Below, piece after piece: positions 7,174-14,069 of a stretch of 14,069 bases of DNA. Each line of letters starts with the position of its first letter. Position 1 is the stretch's first letter. The position numbers were made by a program, and so were the translations under genes. The notes under the pieces are model-generated. The model saw nothing but the letters and a program-made list of their open reading frames with translations, was not told where the DNA came from and searched no databases. The DNA is from an uncultured Synechococcus sp. (GTDB taxonomy: Bacteria; Cyanobacteriota; Cyanobacteriia; PCC-6307; Cyanobiaceae): positions 1 to 14,069 of the forward strand of contig CAJWIC010000016.1 in assembly GCA_913040905.1 (NCBI GenBank), written 5' to 3'.

Positions 7174-7823
7174 CCACCCTGCTGTTCAACAAGCCCTACG
7201 GCGTGCTCAGTCAGTTCACCCCGGAGGCAGCAAGCCGCTGGGGATGTCTTGCTGAGTACATCGATGTTCCTGGCGTCTACGCCGCAGGACGTCTGGATGC
7301 AGACAGCGAGGGCCTGTTACTGCTCACCGATCAGGGTCGCCTGCAGCAACGGCTGACGGATCCACGCTTCGGACACTGGCGCAGCTACTGGGTCCAGGTG
7401 GAAGGACAGCCGGAGGACGCTCAGTTGCAACAGCTGCAGCAGGGGATCGAGATTCAAGGCCGTCAGACCAAGCCGGCCCAAGTGCGCTGGCTGCAGGGAG
7501 AGGAGATGCCGGACCTCCCAGAACGGAATCCTCCGATTCGGGTTCGCGCCACTATTCCCACCAGCTGGCTGGAGCTGAGCCTCAGGGAAGGCCGCAATCG
7601 CCAGGTGCGCCGCATGACTGCTGCCGTTGGTCTACCAACCCTCAGGCTGGTGAGGTGTCGGATCGACCTGATGGACGGTGGGGATGCGCTTGATCTGGGC
7701 GATCTACCGGTGGGGCGTTGGCGGTCAGTGACCAGCGCTGAACAGCACCGCCTGAACCGTCTGCTCAGCAGCAGGGTGCACCGACCTCGGAAGGCTGGTC
7801 GGGGAGCTGACCGACGAGCGTGA
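7146..7823 (+). CDS. rluE: 23S rRNA pseudouridine synthase, RluE type (RsuA family)
   Basis: Converts one uridine of ribosomal RNA to pseudouridine; E. coli RluE acts on 23S U2457. The 225-residue product has no S4 domain. It starts near LLFNKPYGVLSQF, carries the catalytic motif AAGRLDADSEGLLLLT with Asp51, and ends with the RluE-like pattern RNPPIR, IPTSWLELSLREGRNRQVRRMT and LPTLRLVRC. This is closer to RluE than to RsuA or RluB. ATG 7146 is the first start; TTG 7170 would give MTTLLFNKPYG and is also possible. Neither has a good Shine-Dalgarno. The last 59 bases overlap the end of the convergent methyltransferase gene, and the extra C-terminal residues (SSRVHRPRKAGRGADRRA) come from that overlap. 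Confidence 0.9.
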   Translation: MEGSRKRRLTTLLFNKPYGVLSQFTPEAASRWGCLAEYIDVPGVYAAGRLDADSEGLLLLTDQGRLQQRLTDPRFGHWRSYWVQVEGQPEDAQLQQLQQGIEIQGRQTKPAQVRWLQGEEMPDLPERNPPIRVRATIPTSWLELSLREGRNRQVRRMTAAVGLPTLRLVRCRIDLMDGGDALDLGDLPVGRWRSVTSAEQHRLNRLLSSRVHRPRKAGRGADRRA

Positions 7824-8577
7824 CCGCACGAAATTCAATCCCTTCAAGCGTTTTCCAAGGCTGCTCGCTGCGATCCACTAAGCAAACCTGCTCCAGACCG
7901 AGCTGACGGAAATCCTCGAGAAAGTCGTCTTCCTGCCAGGCTCCGCTGATACAGCCGCTCCAGAGGTCAGGGTCCTGCTGGAGATGGATCGGCACCGTTT
8001 TGTCAGAAACGATGTCGCTGATGGCCACACGGCCACCTGGGGCCAGAACACGGCGGATGTTGGCCAGGAGCCGCTGGCGGGCCGAAGGATTCACCAGGTT
8101 GAGGACGCAGTTGCTCAGCACCACGTCGATGCTGGCGTCCGACACCAGCGGACCAGCACCGTCGCCGGGCTCATCCAGCGCTTCAATCGCGCCTTCGACG
8201 AAACGGACATTGCCATAGCCAATCGCCTCGGCCACCACCGGAGCGGCCTGACGCGAGAGGCTCAGCATGTCGGGATTGCGATCAACCCCCAGCACGGCTC
8301 CGTCAACTCCGACCACCTGGGAGCAGATGAACGCATTCTTGCCACTGCCACTCCCCAGATCCAGCACCCGGTCACCCGGGCGGACCCAGCGGGTCGGATC
8401 GCCGCAGCCGTAGTCGCGTTCCACCACCGCATCCGGAATCACCTGGAGCAGGGCGGGGTCAAAGCCCACCGGCGTGCATAAACAGGCCTCGCGCTCATGG
8501 GCGGCGGCACCGTAACGGGCATCCACGGCGTCGGACTGATCCAGTGGTTCTGGAGAAGCGCAGCAGGATTCCGCCAT
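7765..8577 (-). CDS. ArsM-like SAM-dependent methyltransferase
   Basis: A 270-residue class I methyltransferase related to arsenite methyltransferase ArsM. The SAM site is VLDLGSGSGKNAF near residues 71-83, then GVDRNPDML and the post-motif SNCVLNLVNPSARQRLL. ArsM-like cysteines are visible: CLC at 32-34, YGCGDP (Cys58) and SGCISGA (Cys209). Cys pairs are found at both ends (ESCC at the start, APCC at the end). ArsM uses three or four conserved Cys to bind As(III); three candidates are here and the fourth is not obvious, so substrate is uncertain. The likely role is arsenic methylation or methylation of another small thiol-reactive molecule. The ATG shares a base with the stop of the 71-residue gene upstream (CTGATG), indicating coupling. 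The 3' end overlaps rluE by 59 bases. Confidence 0.8.
   Translation of the reverse strand: MAESCCASPEPLDQSDAVDARYGAAAHEREACLCTPVGFDPALLQVIPDAVVERDYGCGDPTRWVRPGDRVLDLGSGSGKNAFICSQVVGVDGAVLGVDRNPDMLSLSRQAAPVVAEAIGYGNVRFVEGAIEALDEPGDGAGPLVSDASIDVVLSNCVLNLVNPSARQRLLANIRRVLAPGGRVAISDIVSDKTVPIHLQQDPDLWSGCISGAWQEDDFLEDFRQLGLEQVCLVDRSEQPWKTLEGIEFRAVTLVGQLPDQPSEVGAPCC
7781..7802. terminator. Hairpin inside the rluE/methyltransferase 3' overlap
   Basis: CCGACC at 7781-7786 and GGTCGG at 7797-7802 are perfect 6-bp arms with a 10-base loop, placed in the middle of the 59-base tail-to-tail overlap. A competing pair uses GTCGG 7798-7802 with CCGAC 7811-7815. It could act as a two-way terminator, but there is no T-run on either strand. 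Confidence 0.3.
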
Positions 8578-8792
8578 CAGCCGAACGCCTCCTGAAGCTC
8601 ACGCACCACATTCCACTGGCCATACCAGTAATTGGCTTCAGCACGTCGGGCGGGGTCTTCCAGCCCATCGATCGCATCCGGGCCAACGCTCTTCCATAAC
8701 TCATGGCCGCAGGAACGGGTCAAACCCTGCTCCGCTTCATCGGAAAGCAACTGCAGCCGGCGCTGCAAGTTCTTCAACTGTGCGACTGCCAT
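8577..8792 (-). CDS. Small hypothetical protein, 71 residues, coupled to the ArsM-like gene
   Basis: Starts MAVAQLKNLQRRLQLLSDEA, a likely amphipathic helix or short coiled coil, and ends with an aromatic stretch, ANYWYGQWNVVRELQEAFG. One Cys is present (SCGHELW). There is no signal peptide or membrane helix. I do not recognise the family. Its stop overlaps the ATG of the ArsM-like gene by one base (CTGATG), so the two are almost certainly expressed together, and it may assist that enzyme; that is inference. A plausible promoter lies in the 55-base gap upstream. The upstream sequence AGGGTTGG provides at most a weak ribosome site. Confidence 0.75.
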   Translation of the reverse strand: MAVAQLKNLQRRLQLLSDEAEQGLTRSCGHELWKSVGPDAIDGLEDPARRAEANYWYGQWNVVRELQEAFG

Positions 8793-8813
8793 CGAACCAA
8801 CCCTGACCCCTTA

Positions 8814-8841
8814 ATAGTACAAAAGAACTAAATGCCCGCAA
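8814..8841 (-). promoter_or_regulatory. Possible sigma-70-type promoter for the 71-residue gene and ArsM-like gene
   Basis: On the minus strand TTGCGG (8841-8836) and TACTAT (8819-8814) are separated by 16 bases, about 21 bases before the ATG at 8792. The region is the most AT-rich in this gap. Matches to consensus are only partial. Confidence 0.3.
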
Positions 8842-8847
8842 GGATGT

Positions 8848-9810
8848 TCAGAACGGCAGCTTCTTCTTGGCGTCCTTGTCGAGATCGGCCTCCATCTCCC
8901 GCAGCCGCTTGAGGATCGTGTCGTAGTACTCGCTGATGTAACTCTCCATATCAGTGGTCGTCGAAGCGTCCAGGCCAAAAGCGGCGTAGCTGTTATCCAT
9001 CGAAGCGTCCAACGTCTGGCCTCCGCCTGTCACCTCTGCGAAGGCGAGACGCTCGGCCACGTTCACGGCCGGCTCAAAGAAGGATGCCAGTCCCTGCATC
9101 AACTTGATCAGGAACGGCTGCACCCGGAACACCCGGGCCGTCTTGCCGCTGCAGCGCTCACACAGCTGTACCAATTCACCGGTGTTCCATGCCTTCGGAC
9201 CCACCACCGGATAGGTCCCGCGAATGGTCTCCTGTCGCTCCAATGCGGCAACAGCGAATCTCGCCATGTCCTGGGTATTCATGTAGGCGATGGCTGTGGG
9301 ACTGCCGCTGACCCACACCGTCTGACTTTCCAGAACTGGGATCGCGAACTGACTGATCACCCCCTGCATAAACGCTGCACCCTGGAGGATCGTGTAGTCG
9401 AAATCCGACGACTCCAGCAGGTTCTCGGTGCAGGCCTTGATGTCCATCAACGGCACCGAGCGGTAGCGATGGGCTCCCAGAAGAGAAAGAAAGACAAAGC
9501 GTTTGACGTCGGCCCGCTCGCAGGCCCGCAACAGATTGAGCTTTCCATCCCAATCGGTGTCGTAAACACTGATCGGATCTGTTGGCCTGCTGGTGGACGC
9601 ATCGATCACGGCATCCACACCATCCAGGGCGTAATCGAGACTGTCTGGCTGTAGAAGATCGCCGCGGGTCAGCTCACAACCCCACTCCTGAAGAAATGAT
9701 GCCTTCCTTGGTGTTCGAACCATGCAGCGAACATCGTGTCCAGCGTCAAGGGCACGGCGAGCAATCTGTCGACCAAGGGTGCCCGTGCCACCCAACACCA
9801 GAACCAGCAT
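8848..9810 (-). CDS. ycf39: Ycf39, atypical SDR (NmrA-like) PSII assembly factor
   Basis: Atypical short-chain dehydrogenase family protein. In Synechocystis, Ycf39 associates with high-light-inducible proteins and helps deliver recycled chlorophyll to the early photosystem II complex. The 320-residue length and sequence fit: dinucleotide motif GGTGTLG at 7-13, then VRCMVRTPRKASFL, GDLLQPDSL, DAVIDASTSRP and VFLSLLGAHRY. The usual SDR Tyr-x3-Lys pair is not evident, as in related NmrA-like proteins, so it probably binds NADP without normal catalysis. The tail is charged (DLDKDAKKKLPF). ATG 9810 places the Rossmann strand at the very start, as expected. It follows petM by 55 bases on the same strand, with a hairpin between, and is probably partly cotranscribed with it. 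Confidence 0.95.
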   Translation of the reverse strand: MLVLVLGGTGTLGRQIARRALDAGHDVRCMVRTPRKASFLQEWGCELTRGDLLQPDSLDYALDGVDAVIDASTSRPTDPISVYDTDWDGKLNLLRACERADVKRFVFLSLLGAHRYRSVPLMDIKACTENLLESSDFDYTILQGAAFMQGVISQFAIPVLESQTVWVSGSPTAIAYMNTQDMARFAVAALERQETIRGTYPVVGPKAWNTGELVQLCERCSGKTARVFRVQPFLIKLMQGLASFFEPAVNVAERLAFAEVTGGGQTLDASMDNSYAAFGLDASTTTDMESYISEYYDTILKRLREMEADLDKDAKKKLPF

Positions 9811-9858
9811 GGGGCTCTTGCCAAGAAGTCGTGGAGCCTAGGTGGCTCGCGTCACAAG

Positions 9859-9876
9859 AGGGGGATCAGTCCCCCT
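9859..9876 (-). terminator. Hairpin over the petM stop codon
   Basis: AGGGGGA at 9859-9865 and TCCCCCT at 9870-9876 are perfect 7-bp arms around a four-base loop that includes part of the petM stop codon (9866-9868). It stands between petM and ycf39. The following bases on the minus strand (CTTGTGACG) have no T-run, so it may stabilise or attenuate the transcript instead of ending it. Confidence 0.45.
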
Positions 9877-9964
9877 GAAGCTTAAGCAAAAGGGCACCAC
9901 CGGCCAGTCCCACAGGAATCAACACCCAGAAAATGGCGGCCGTACCAAAAATTTCGGAAGCCAT
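9866..9964 (-). CDS. petM: Cytochrome b6f complex subunit VII (PetM)
   Basis: A 32-residue single-pass membrane subunit of the cytochrome b6f complex in the thylakoid, which passes electrons between the photosystems. The minus-strand reading begins [20 protein letters not shown] and ends [11 protein letters not shown]. The acidic start, one hydrophobic helix of about 22 residues and the short polar end match PetM closely. The frame is short and easily missed. It begins seven bases after the stop of the Trm1-type gene and precedes ycf39, so the three probably form one transcription unit. No strong Shine-Dalgarno is visible. Confidence 0.95.
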   Translation of the reverse strand: MASEIFGTAAIFWVLIPVGLAGGALLLKLQGD

Positions 9965-9971
9965 GCTGTCG

Positions 9972-11156
9972 TCAGGTCGTTGAGGGGTCCATTAAAGGCC
10001 CTTCAAGGCGCAGGGTGGAGCAGACCTGTAACAGCTCGGGAAGATCGGCATCGGTGCGCACCTGACCCGCCATCACGCCACTGGGCCAGGCCTGGTATCC
10101 CTCGGCGCGAAGGGCTGCAACAAGGCGTCGCAGCGGTGGTGGACCGGATCCGCAACGACGGGCCAGCTCAGCCGTCGACCAGACGCAGCCCAACCCTCCG
10201 GGGTCGGCCTGGAGCCGCTGCAACAGCCGCCGCGTGGCTGGGGCCACCGGCAGAGGACTGGCCATCAGCGCCTCAAGCAGGTCAACCTGCTGCAACGGAC
10301 CCAGCCAGAGCGGTCCACTGATGGCCCAGCGCCCCTGTTCCGAAGGACAGTGACAAGCGGACCAGTTGCGCAGTTGCAACAGCGGCTGGCGTTGTTGCGC
10401 CCCACAGGTCCCGCAACGGGCGAGCAATCCCAGTTGCGATTCCTCACCAAACTGGAGCTGACGGGTCAGACGAATCGCCAGACGAAAGGTGCGGCCATCG
10501 CTGAAGCTCAGCAGCGGCTGAATTCCACGGCCCAGCAACCAGGCCTGTCGGGCCAGCAACCCCAGCTGTTGCCGCAGGGCCAGCTCCCAGCTGGCGGGAT
10601 GGACCCGCGCCGCTGCTCCGAAGCTGCGGATCGCGCCGGGGCGGTCATGGCCGGTGGGAGAACGACCATCGGTACTGGCCAGCACAAGAATTCCATCGGT
10701 ACCGAGGGCCTGCAAAGCGGGCTGGATCAGGGCACCGGGATGGCCGAAAGCATCCAGGTCGATCAGATCGAAGCGCCGCCCCTCGAGCTGGGCCTCACAC
10801 AACAACCGTTCTGCAGAAACGCTGCTGCAGGTTGCCGCCGCCACAGGCCTGAGGTTGTGCTCCAGCAGAGGCCGTCGATCGCCATCGGCATCATTCACCA
10901 GGATCTGCGCTGGCAGCGGACTGGCTGACGCAGCCTCCAGCCCCCAGCGCAGCCCCCGGATACCGCATCCGGCCATCAAATCAAGCCACTGGAGGGGTTG
11001 TTCGCGGGTTGTTGATCGGGCTTGATACCAGGCCAGCAGCACCGAACAATCCCTTGCCGGCCGGGAATCGCGACGGAAGAAGCCGTCGCCGAGCAGCAGC
11101 TCAGCCGCCCCCTCGCGATAGTGAGGTTCCGGATCGACCAGTGCTTTGACCGCCAC
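9972..11156 (-). CDS. trm1: Trm1-type tRNA (guanine-N2)-dimethyltransferase
   Basis: Trm1 methylates N2 of guanine 26 in tRNA using SAM. It is typical of archaea and eukaryotes and is known from only some bacteria. The 394-residue product shows a Trm1-like N-terminus ([16 protein letters not shown]), SAM motif [17 protein letters not shown] (59-75), catalytic-type motif DLDAFGHP (133-140; usually DPFG), TDGRSPTGH at 162-170, and [14 protein letters not shown], which corresponds to the conserved strand after it. A possible zinc cluster follows: CGTC at 248-251 with CHC at 268-270. The C-terminus resembles the Trm1 accessory domain in length. The start is GTG 11156; the codon two places upstream is an in-frame stop, so nothing longer is possible. 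That start lies 11 bases inside the 5' end of the divergent hydrolase gene. petM follows closely. The target position on tRNA is inferred from the family. Confidence 0.85.
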   Translation of the reverse strand: MAVKALVDPEPHYREGAAELLLGDGFFRRDSRPARDCSVLLAWYQARSTTREQPLQWLDLMAGCGIRGLRWGLEAASASPLPAQILVNDADGDRRPLLEHNLRPVAAATCSSVSAERLLCEAQLEGRRFDLIDLDAFGHPGALIQPALQALGTDGILVLASTDGRSPTGHDRPGAIRSFGAAARVHPASWELALRQQLGLLARQAWLLGRGIQPLLSFSDGRTFRLAIRLTRQLQFGEESQLGLLARCGTCGAQQRQPLLQLRNWSACHCPSEQGRWAISGPLWLGPLQQVDLLEALMASPLPVAPATRRLLQRLQADPGGLGCVWSTAELARRCGSGPPPLRRLVAALRAEGYQAWPSGVMAGQVRTDADLPELLQVCSTLRLEGPLMDPSTT

Positions 11157-12057
11157 TGCTCACCAGACTGCCGACTGGGGTGACCAGGCCCTCTGGCGTT
11201 GGAAGGGTTGGTCCTGCCACTGGCGCGTCCTGGGTCCGGAACAGGGTCCGGCCATCCTGTTGCTGCATGGTTTCGGAGCGGCCAGCGGCCACTGGCGCCG
11301 AACGGCACCACGCTTGGCAAACGCGGGCTGGCGGGTGTTCAGCCTCGACCTGTTGGGCTTCGGAGCCTCCGACCAGCCAACGATTCCTCTGGACAACCGC
11401 GTCTGGGGACGGCAGGTGAACGCCTTTGTGGAACAGGTGGTTCAGCGGCCTGCCGTCCTGCTGGGCAATTCCCTGGGGGCCCTGACGGCCCTGACCGCCG
11501 CCGTGCTCGAACCGGAACTGATCCGCGCTGTGGTGGCCGCACCCCTGCCAGACCCAGCTCTGATCCAACCGATCCCGCCACGGCGACCTCCTTGGCGACG
11601 CCGTTGGCAACGGCGTCTACTGGGATTGGTGTTGCGGCTGCTTCCCCTGGAGCTGTTGGTGCCTCTGATCGCCCGCACAGGTCTGCTCAGATCTGGCCTC
11701 CAGGGCGCTTACCACCAATCGATCGCTTCAGACCAGGAGCTGCTGCAGCTGATTGCTCGACCGGCGCGCCGTCCTACCGCGGCCCCAGCCCTGCGGGCGA
11801 TGAGCCTGGGCATGGCCCTGCGACCGCGGGGGGCAACGGCCCCGGCCCTACTGCAGCAACTGAAACGTCCGCTGCTGTTGATCTGGGGACAGCAGGATCG
11901 GTTTGTGCCCCTGAGCGTGACCCGAAAGATCCATGCCTACCGACCTAACACCGACCTGGTGGTGATCGATGCGTGCGGCCACTGTCCCCATGACGAACGG
12001 CCGGATCAGATCGTTGCGGTGATGCTGCCGTGGCTGGACCGTAACTTGGGTGGGTGA
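11146..12057 (+). CDS. Alpha/beta-fold hydrolase
   Basis: A 303-residue serine hydrolase-type protein. The oxyanion region is [13 protein letters not shown] (38-50), and the nucleophile elbow GNSLGA has Ser109. The acid is Asp251 in WGQQDRFVP and the base is His279 in [10 protein letters not shown], so the triad is complete. A basic, proline-rich cap lies between ([18 protein letters not shown]). The pattern resembles the plant and cyanobacterial group that includes pheophytinase-like and epoxide-hydrolase-like proteins; substrate is unknown. The only possible start is TTG 11146: in-frame stops lie at 11119 and 11122, and no ATG or GTG occurs before the conserved core. It overlaps the start of the divergent Trm1-type gene by 11 bases. 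ilvN follows after 25 bases on the same strand. Confidence 0.85.
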   Translation: MTATAHQTADWGDQALWRWKGWSCHWRVLGPEQGPAILLLHGFGAASGHWRRTAPRLANAGWRVFSLDLLGFGASDQPTIPLDNRVWGRQVNAFVEQVVQRPAVLLGNSLGALTALTAAVLEPELIRAVVAAPLPDPALIQPIPPRRPPWRRRWQRRLLGLVLRLLPLELLVPLIARTGLLRSGLQGAYHQSIASDQELLQLIARPARRPTAAPALRAMSLGMALRPRGATAPALLQQLKRPLLLIWGQQDRFVPLSVTRKIHAYRPNTDLVVIDACGHCPHDERPDQIVAVMLPWLDRNLGG

Positions 12058-12082
12058 GATCGGCCGGGAACGACCAGCAGCG

Positions 12083-12613
12083 ATGAAACACACCCTTTCG
12101 GTGCTGGTGGAGGACGAATCCGGCGCACTCAGTCGGATCGCAGGACTGTTCGCCCGCCGCGGCTTCAATATCGACAGCCTGGCGGTGGGTCCAGCGGAAG
12201 CGGAACGCCAGTCTCGCCTGACCATGGTGGTGGAAGGGGATGACCAGACCCTGCAACAGATGACCAAACAGCTGGACAAGCTGGTGAACGTGCTGCAGGT
12301 GCTTGATCTGACCCAGCGGCCAGCCGTTGAGCGTGAACTGATGCTGCTGAAGGTGTCGGCCCCCGCCGAAACCCGCAGCGCCGTGTTTGACCTGGTGCAG
12401 GTGTTCCGAGCCAAGGTGGTGGACGTGGCCGATGAAGCCCTCACCCTGGAAGTGGTGGGAGATCCCGGAAAGTTGGTGGCCCTTGAACGGCTGATGGCAC
12501 CGTTCGGCATTCTTGAAATCGCCCGCACCGGCAAGGTGGCTCTGGAACGGGCGTCGGGCGTGAACACCGAGCTGCTCAAGGTGTCACCCAGCGAGAACAG
12601 GGTGCCCGCCTGA
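12083..12613 (+). CDS. ilvN: Acetolactate synthase small (regulatory) subunit
   Basis: Regulatory subunit of acetohydroxyacid synthase, the first common enzyme of valine, leucine and isoleucine synthesis; it activates the large subunit and carries valine feedback. The 176-residue product begins [20 protein letters not shown], the typical ACT-domain start (about 1-75, with [13 protein letters not shown]). A second domain follows from about residue 83 ([14 protein letters not shown] to [18 protein letters not shown]). Length and motifs are normal. ATG 12083 is chosen over an in-frame upstream GTG at 12050 because the family begins at this Met. It follows the hydrolase by 25 bases and is convergent with the cyclophilin gene, two bases away. 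The symbol ilvH is also used for this gene. Confidence 0.95.
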   Translation: MKHTLSVLVEDESGALSRIAGLFARRGFNIDSLAVGPAEAERQSRLTMVVEGDDQTLQQMTKQLDKLVNVLQVLDLTQRPAVERELMLLKVSAPAETRSAVFDLVQVFRAKVVDVADEALTLEVVGDPGKLVALERLMAPFGILEIARTGKVALERASGVNTELLKVSPSENRVPA

Positions 12614-12619
12614 GCTCAG
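12610..12619. repeat. Perfect 10-bp palindrome holding two convergent stop codons
   Basis: CTGAGCTCAG contains the TGA of ilvN (12611-12613) and, mirrored, the TGA of the cyclophilin gene (TCA 12616-12618). A second small repeat follows at 12625-12639: CAGAC, five bases, GTCTG. Any RNA hairpin would be weak. Confidence 0.55.
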
Positions 12620-13287
12620 TCGCTCAGACGGACTGTCTGCATGCGATCACCCTGTTCGATCGTGTCCACCAACTCCATCCCTTCCACCACGCGACCGAAG
12701 ACGGCGTAGCGGCCATCCAGCTCCGGCAATGGACGCAGGGCGATGTAGAACTGCGCGCTGGCTGAATCAGGAGCCTGAGAGCGCGCCATGGCCACGGCTC
12801 CACGCTCATGGGTGAGCCTGAGATCCTGGAGTTCGCTGGGATTGCTGCTGACGCGGCTGTAGCGGGGCGCATCTTCACCGGAGAAACTCAGCTCCAGCGG
12901 AATCAACCGGGCCAGACCCGTTGAAGGATCCACAAAGCTGCCGGTTCCGAGCTGACTGAGCGGAACGGAGCGATCGCTGGACTGGGGATCCCCTCCTTGA
13001 ACCACGAATGGAACCGGTTCACGGACCACTCGGTGGAACATGGTGCCGTCGTAGGTGCCACGACGAACAAGATCAATGAAGTTGCCAGCCGTGAGAGGGG
13101 CGGCATCGCCATCAACCTCGATCGTGATCTCCCCGCGGCTGGTGTTCATCACCACGGTGGCCTTGCCCTGCAGGCAGGCGGCTTCCGCATCAGCGCAACC
13201 ACGCGTCACCGCAGCACGGGGGGAGGGGCTGCAGCTCACCACCAGGGGCAAGAACAGAAGCAGAGAGAAGAGAACGAAACGCCGCAT
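12616..13287 (-). CDS. Cyclophilin-type peptidyl-prolyl isomerase, predicted lipoprotein
   Basis: Catalyses cis-trans isomerisation at proline bonds, probably outside the cytoplasm (periplasm or thylakoid lumen). The 223-residue product starts [19 protein letters not shown], a lipoprotein-type signal with the likely acylated Cys at position 19. Cyclophilin motifs follow: [21 protein letters not shown] (84-88, with the catalytic Arg), FVVQGGDP (94-101), GAVAMAR (163-169), SASAQFYI (175-182) and [16 protein letters not shown]. An insertion of about 30 residues after GGDP ([19 protein letters not shown]) is common in cyanobacterial members. ATG 13287 is chosen because it puts the signal peptide first; an upstream start at 13374 would lie inside ycf4. 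Only four bases separate it from the ycf4 stop, so the two form an operon, which suggests a role in assembling membrane or lumenal proteins. Confidence 0.93.
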   Translation of the reverse strand: MRRFVLFSLLLFLPLVVSCSPSPRAAVTRGCADAEAACLQGKATVVMNTSRGEITIEVDGDAAPLTAGNFIDLVRRGTYDGTMFHRVVREPVPFVVQGGDPQSSDRSVPLSQLGTGSFVDPSTGLARLIPLELSFSGEDAPRYSRVSSNPSELQDLRLTHERGAVAMARSQAPDSASAQFYIALRPLPELDGRYAVFGRVVEGMELVDTIEQGDRMQTVRLSD

Positions 13288-13291
13288 GGGT

Positions 13292-13963
<672 letters not shown>

Positions 13964-13990
13964 TTAAGGTCGCTGGCGTATCCCACAGCC

Positions 13991-14004
13991 TGCGGTTTAC
14001 CGCA
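13991..14004 (+). promoter_or_regulatory. Near-palindrome just upstream of the psbD start
   Basis: TGCGGT-TT-ACCGCA has perfect 6-bp arms around two bases. It ends 13 bases before the psbD ATG. No Shine-Dalgarno is visible in the intervening CCGTTCACCACTC, so this element may take part in translation control or protein binding. This is inferred from position only. Confidence 0.35.
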
Positions 14005-14017
14005 CCGTTCACCACTC

Positions 14018-14069
14018 ATGACGATCGCTGTAGGACGCGCGCCTCAGCGGGGATGGTTTGACGTCCTCG
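14018..14069 (+). CDS. psbD: Photosystem II D2 protein (partial, 5' end only)
   Basis: The last 52 bases encode MTIAVGRAPQRGWFDVL, the highly conserved start of the cyanobacterial D2 reaction-centre protein. The gene runs off the right edge after 17 codons. D2 with D1 binds the primary pigments and quinone Qa of photosystem II in the thylakoid. Although the piece is short, the sequence is distinctive and the upstream neighbour ycf4 supports the call. There is no Shine-Dalgarno near the ATG; a near-palindrome lies 14-27 bases before it. Confidence 0.93.
   Translation, partial: MTIAVGRAPQRGWFDVL

Noticed and set aside
11199..11948. 249-residue plus-strand frame within the hydrolase gene
   Set aside because: The other frame has a complete catalytic triad; this one is Pro/Gly/Arg-rich shadow sequence.
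11848..12579. 243-residue minus-strand frame opposite ilvN
   Set aside because: Antisense to a well-conserved ACT-domain gene; Ser/Arg/Thr-rich with no motif.

Overview
The window looks like the chromosome of a GC-rich marine picocyanobacterium (marine Synechococcus, or a Prochlorococcus MIT9313-like relative). The evidence is the combination of petM, ycf39, ycf4 and the start of psbD with NTRC, a three-subunit transhydrogenase and very compact gene packing. No insertion sequence, phage gene, CRISPR array, tRNA or rRNA was found. No gap between genes exceeds about 190 bases. The species call is inferred from gene content alone.

Layout. (1) 1-2460, minus strand: a translationally coupled proton-translocating transhydrogenase operon in the order alpha-1, alpha-2, beta; the beta gene runs off the left edge. 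(2) 2571-5217: a conserved-looking protein of unknown function, a 58-residue gene on the opposite strand, an SF2 helicase whose 5' end is out of frame with its best start codon, and an 82-residue protein. (3) 5342-7823: NTRC (thioredoxin reductase fused to thioredoxin), a divergent second IF-1 on the minus strand, and an RluE-type 23S pseudouridine synthase. (4) 7765-8792, minus: an ArsM-like methyltransferase coupled to a 71-residue protein. (5) 8848-11156, minus: an unusual bacterial Trm1-type tRNA methyltransferase, then petM (cytochrome b6f), then ycf39 (PSII assembly and chlorophyll recycling). (6) 11146-12613, plus: an alpha/beta hydrolase and ilvN. (7) 12616-13828, minus: ycf4 (PSI assembly) with a lipoprotein cyclophilin. 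(8) 14018 to the right edge: the start of psbD.

Most named genes serve photosynthesis and redox balance: transhydrogenase (NADPH/NADH), NTRC (NADPH to thiol redox), PetM, Ycf39, Ycf4 and PsbD. A second theme is RNA and translation: IF-1 paralogue, RluE and Trm1.

This is mainly an ordinary core-genome region; I see no convincing undescribed multi-gene system. The points most worth checking are: the helicase 5' end, where a short ORF with a good Shine-Dalgarno ends at TGA-C and a one-base slip leads into the helicase frame; the IF-1 paralogue with a Gly/Arg-rich tail whose DNA can fold into a strong hairpin just past the convergent NTRC gene; the head-to-head overlap of trm1 and the hydrolase with only non-ATG starts; convergent stop codons mirrored inside perfect palindromes; and inverted repeats upstream of psbD.
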